Below are positions 32,133 through 33,005 of a stretch of DNA of 33,005 bases, one piece after another (within the stretch, counting starts at the first letter, position 1; each line of letters starts with the position of its first letter). Under the pieces are notes generated by a model that had not been told where the DNA came from, ran no database searches, and saw nothing but the letters and a program-made list of their open reading frames with translations. The DNA comes from Treponema sp. GTDB taxonomy: Bacteria > Spirochaetota > Spirochaetia > Treponematales > Treponemataceae. The stretch is from assembly GCA_024693915.1 (NCBI GenBank), contig JAILKG010000195.1, forward strand, positions 1 to 33,005. Reading direction: 5' to 3'. Position numbers and translations under genes: made by a program.

Positions 32133-32984
32133 TTACAGATTTGTATTTTTGCCGCTGTCTTTTTTCTTGCCGCCTTTAAGCCAGAGCCAGATTTTTTTTA
32201 TGTTGAATTTGAAAGTTATACCGTATTCCATTCCCTGTTTAACGATTCCCTTTTCAATAAAAAAATCGTCTGCTCTGGTAACATTCATGCGGTAGCCAAA
32301 AAGGGCTTCAAGCAATACAAAATCTAATAAATTTTGCTTCCATCCTATCTGGGGACAGTGGGAGATGTAAGTGATGTTTTTTTCATCGCCGGTCATCAGA
32401 AAATCTGTTCCGATACCGTAACCAAAATAAAGATATTTCATTCCCACATTGAAAGGATAAATTCTTGCGTCTGCATTCAACCCAACTGTTGTAATCCAGT
32501 CGTGGTCATTGTCAGGTTTGAGGGTGATATGGGAAAAAGTTCCCTTGACTGATGCAAAGTCGAAAAGCTGCCTTTCGTAGGAAACTCCCAGCCCCCAGCC
32601 ATTGTTTTTTAGGCCAGCACTCATGTAGCCGAAATCCAGAGAGAAAATACCTTTTTCCACAAAAGAACTTTTATTAGTTGCTTCCTGACCTGCTGAATCC
32701 TGTGATGTGGGATTCCGGCTGGCAAAGCTTGTGCTGTCAGAATTTCGGGAGACTGAATTCTGACTTTCTGTATACCGGCTGGTCGACCCATTGCTGAAGG
32801 AATTATCGCTGACGGAACTATTGTTGACGGAACTATTGTTGACGGAACTATTGTTGACTGAAGTCTGCCGGCTTGAATTACTGCTGATTTCTTCAGAAAA
32901 AGATGGAAGCAGGCTTTTTACCAAATAAAAGGAAATGAAGAGAAGTTTAGCACTTTTATTTAAGGGGAGTCTCGTTTTTCTCAT
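32133..32984 (-). CDS. Exported outer-membrane-like beta-barrel protein with Ser/Asn-rich N-terminal repeat
   Basis: 283 aa; hydrophobic N-terminus; NNSSV repeats; alternating strands such as GWGLGVSYERQLFDFASVKGTFSHITLKPDNDHDWITTVGLNADARIYPFNVGMKYLYFGYGIG. Confidence 0.65.
   Translation of the reverse strand: MRKTRLPLNKSAKLLFISFYLVKSLLPSFSEEISSNSSRQTSVNNSSVNNSSVNNSSVSDNSFSNGSTSRYTESQNSVSRNSDSTSFASRNPTSQDSAGQEATNKSSFVEKGIFSLDFGYMSAGLKNNGWGLGVSYERQLFDFASVKGTFSHITLKPDNDHDWITTVGLNADARIYPFNVGMKYLYFGYGIGTDFLMTGDEKNITYISHCPQIGWKQNLLDFVLLEALFGYRMNVTRADDFFIEKGIVKQGMEYGITFKFNIKKIWLWLKGGKKKDSGKNTNL
32811..32855 (-). repeat. 15-bp tandem repeat, three perfect copies, in frame
   Basis: GACGGAACTATTGTT x3; encodes NNSSV units. 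Confidence 0.95.
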
Positions 32985-33005
32985 TTTGAGTTTTTGGGAA
33001 GGCAG

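Overview
This 33 kb window looks like chromosomal DNA from a Treponema-like spirochaete, judged from protein families by eye; no database search was run. Core genes: purB (partial, -), argH (+), a polar amino-acid ABC transporter operon (substrate-binding protein, permease, ATPase; +), a degenerate-GGDEF/EAL protein (-), a patatin-like phospholipase (+), an RqcH/NFACT protein (+), a DEAD-box helicase with a DbpA-like C-terminal domain (-), a spirochaete-type hypothetical (-), an UPF0164-like barrel plus a large FlgD-Ig/OmpA protein (+), tRNA-Asn(GTT) (-), a soluble lytic transglycosylase (-), a LysM protein with an Hsp70-SBD-like N-terminus (-), a YD-repeat secreted protein (-), an IlvY-like LysR regulator and a UDG-like protein (+), a GNAT protein (-), a UvrD/PcrA helicase with an apparent frameshift (-), and an outer-membrane-like protein (-). 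The most interesting non-coding signals are: (1) a 218-bp-period array next to tRNA-Asn, where two diverged copies each consist of an 18-bp tRNA 3'-end mimic, a multi-hairpin element with compensatory stem changes and conserved xTCCT/AGGAx loops, and an AT-rich tail, followed directly (copy B by the tRNA-Asn terminator) by a hairpin; (2) a complete 218-bp MITE-like element (17-bp perfect TIRs, 9-bp target duplication) upstream of argH, with a truncated relative in another divergent intergenic region; (3) duplicated hairpin-bearing 3' ends between the ABC binding-protein and permease genes; (4) a BIME-like pair of REP-style palindromes between convergent genes; and (5) a single-base frameshift removing the C-terminal domain of the PcrA-like helicase.
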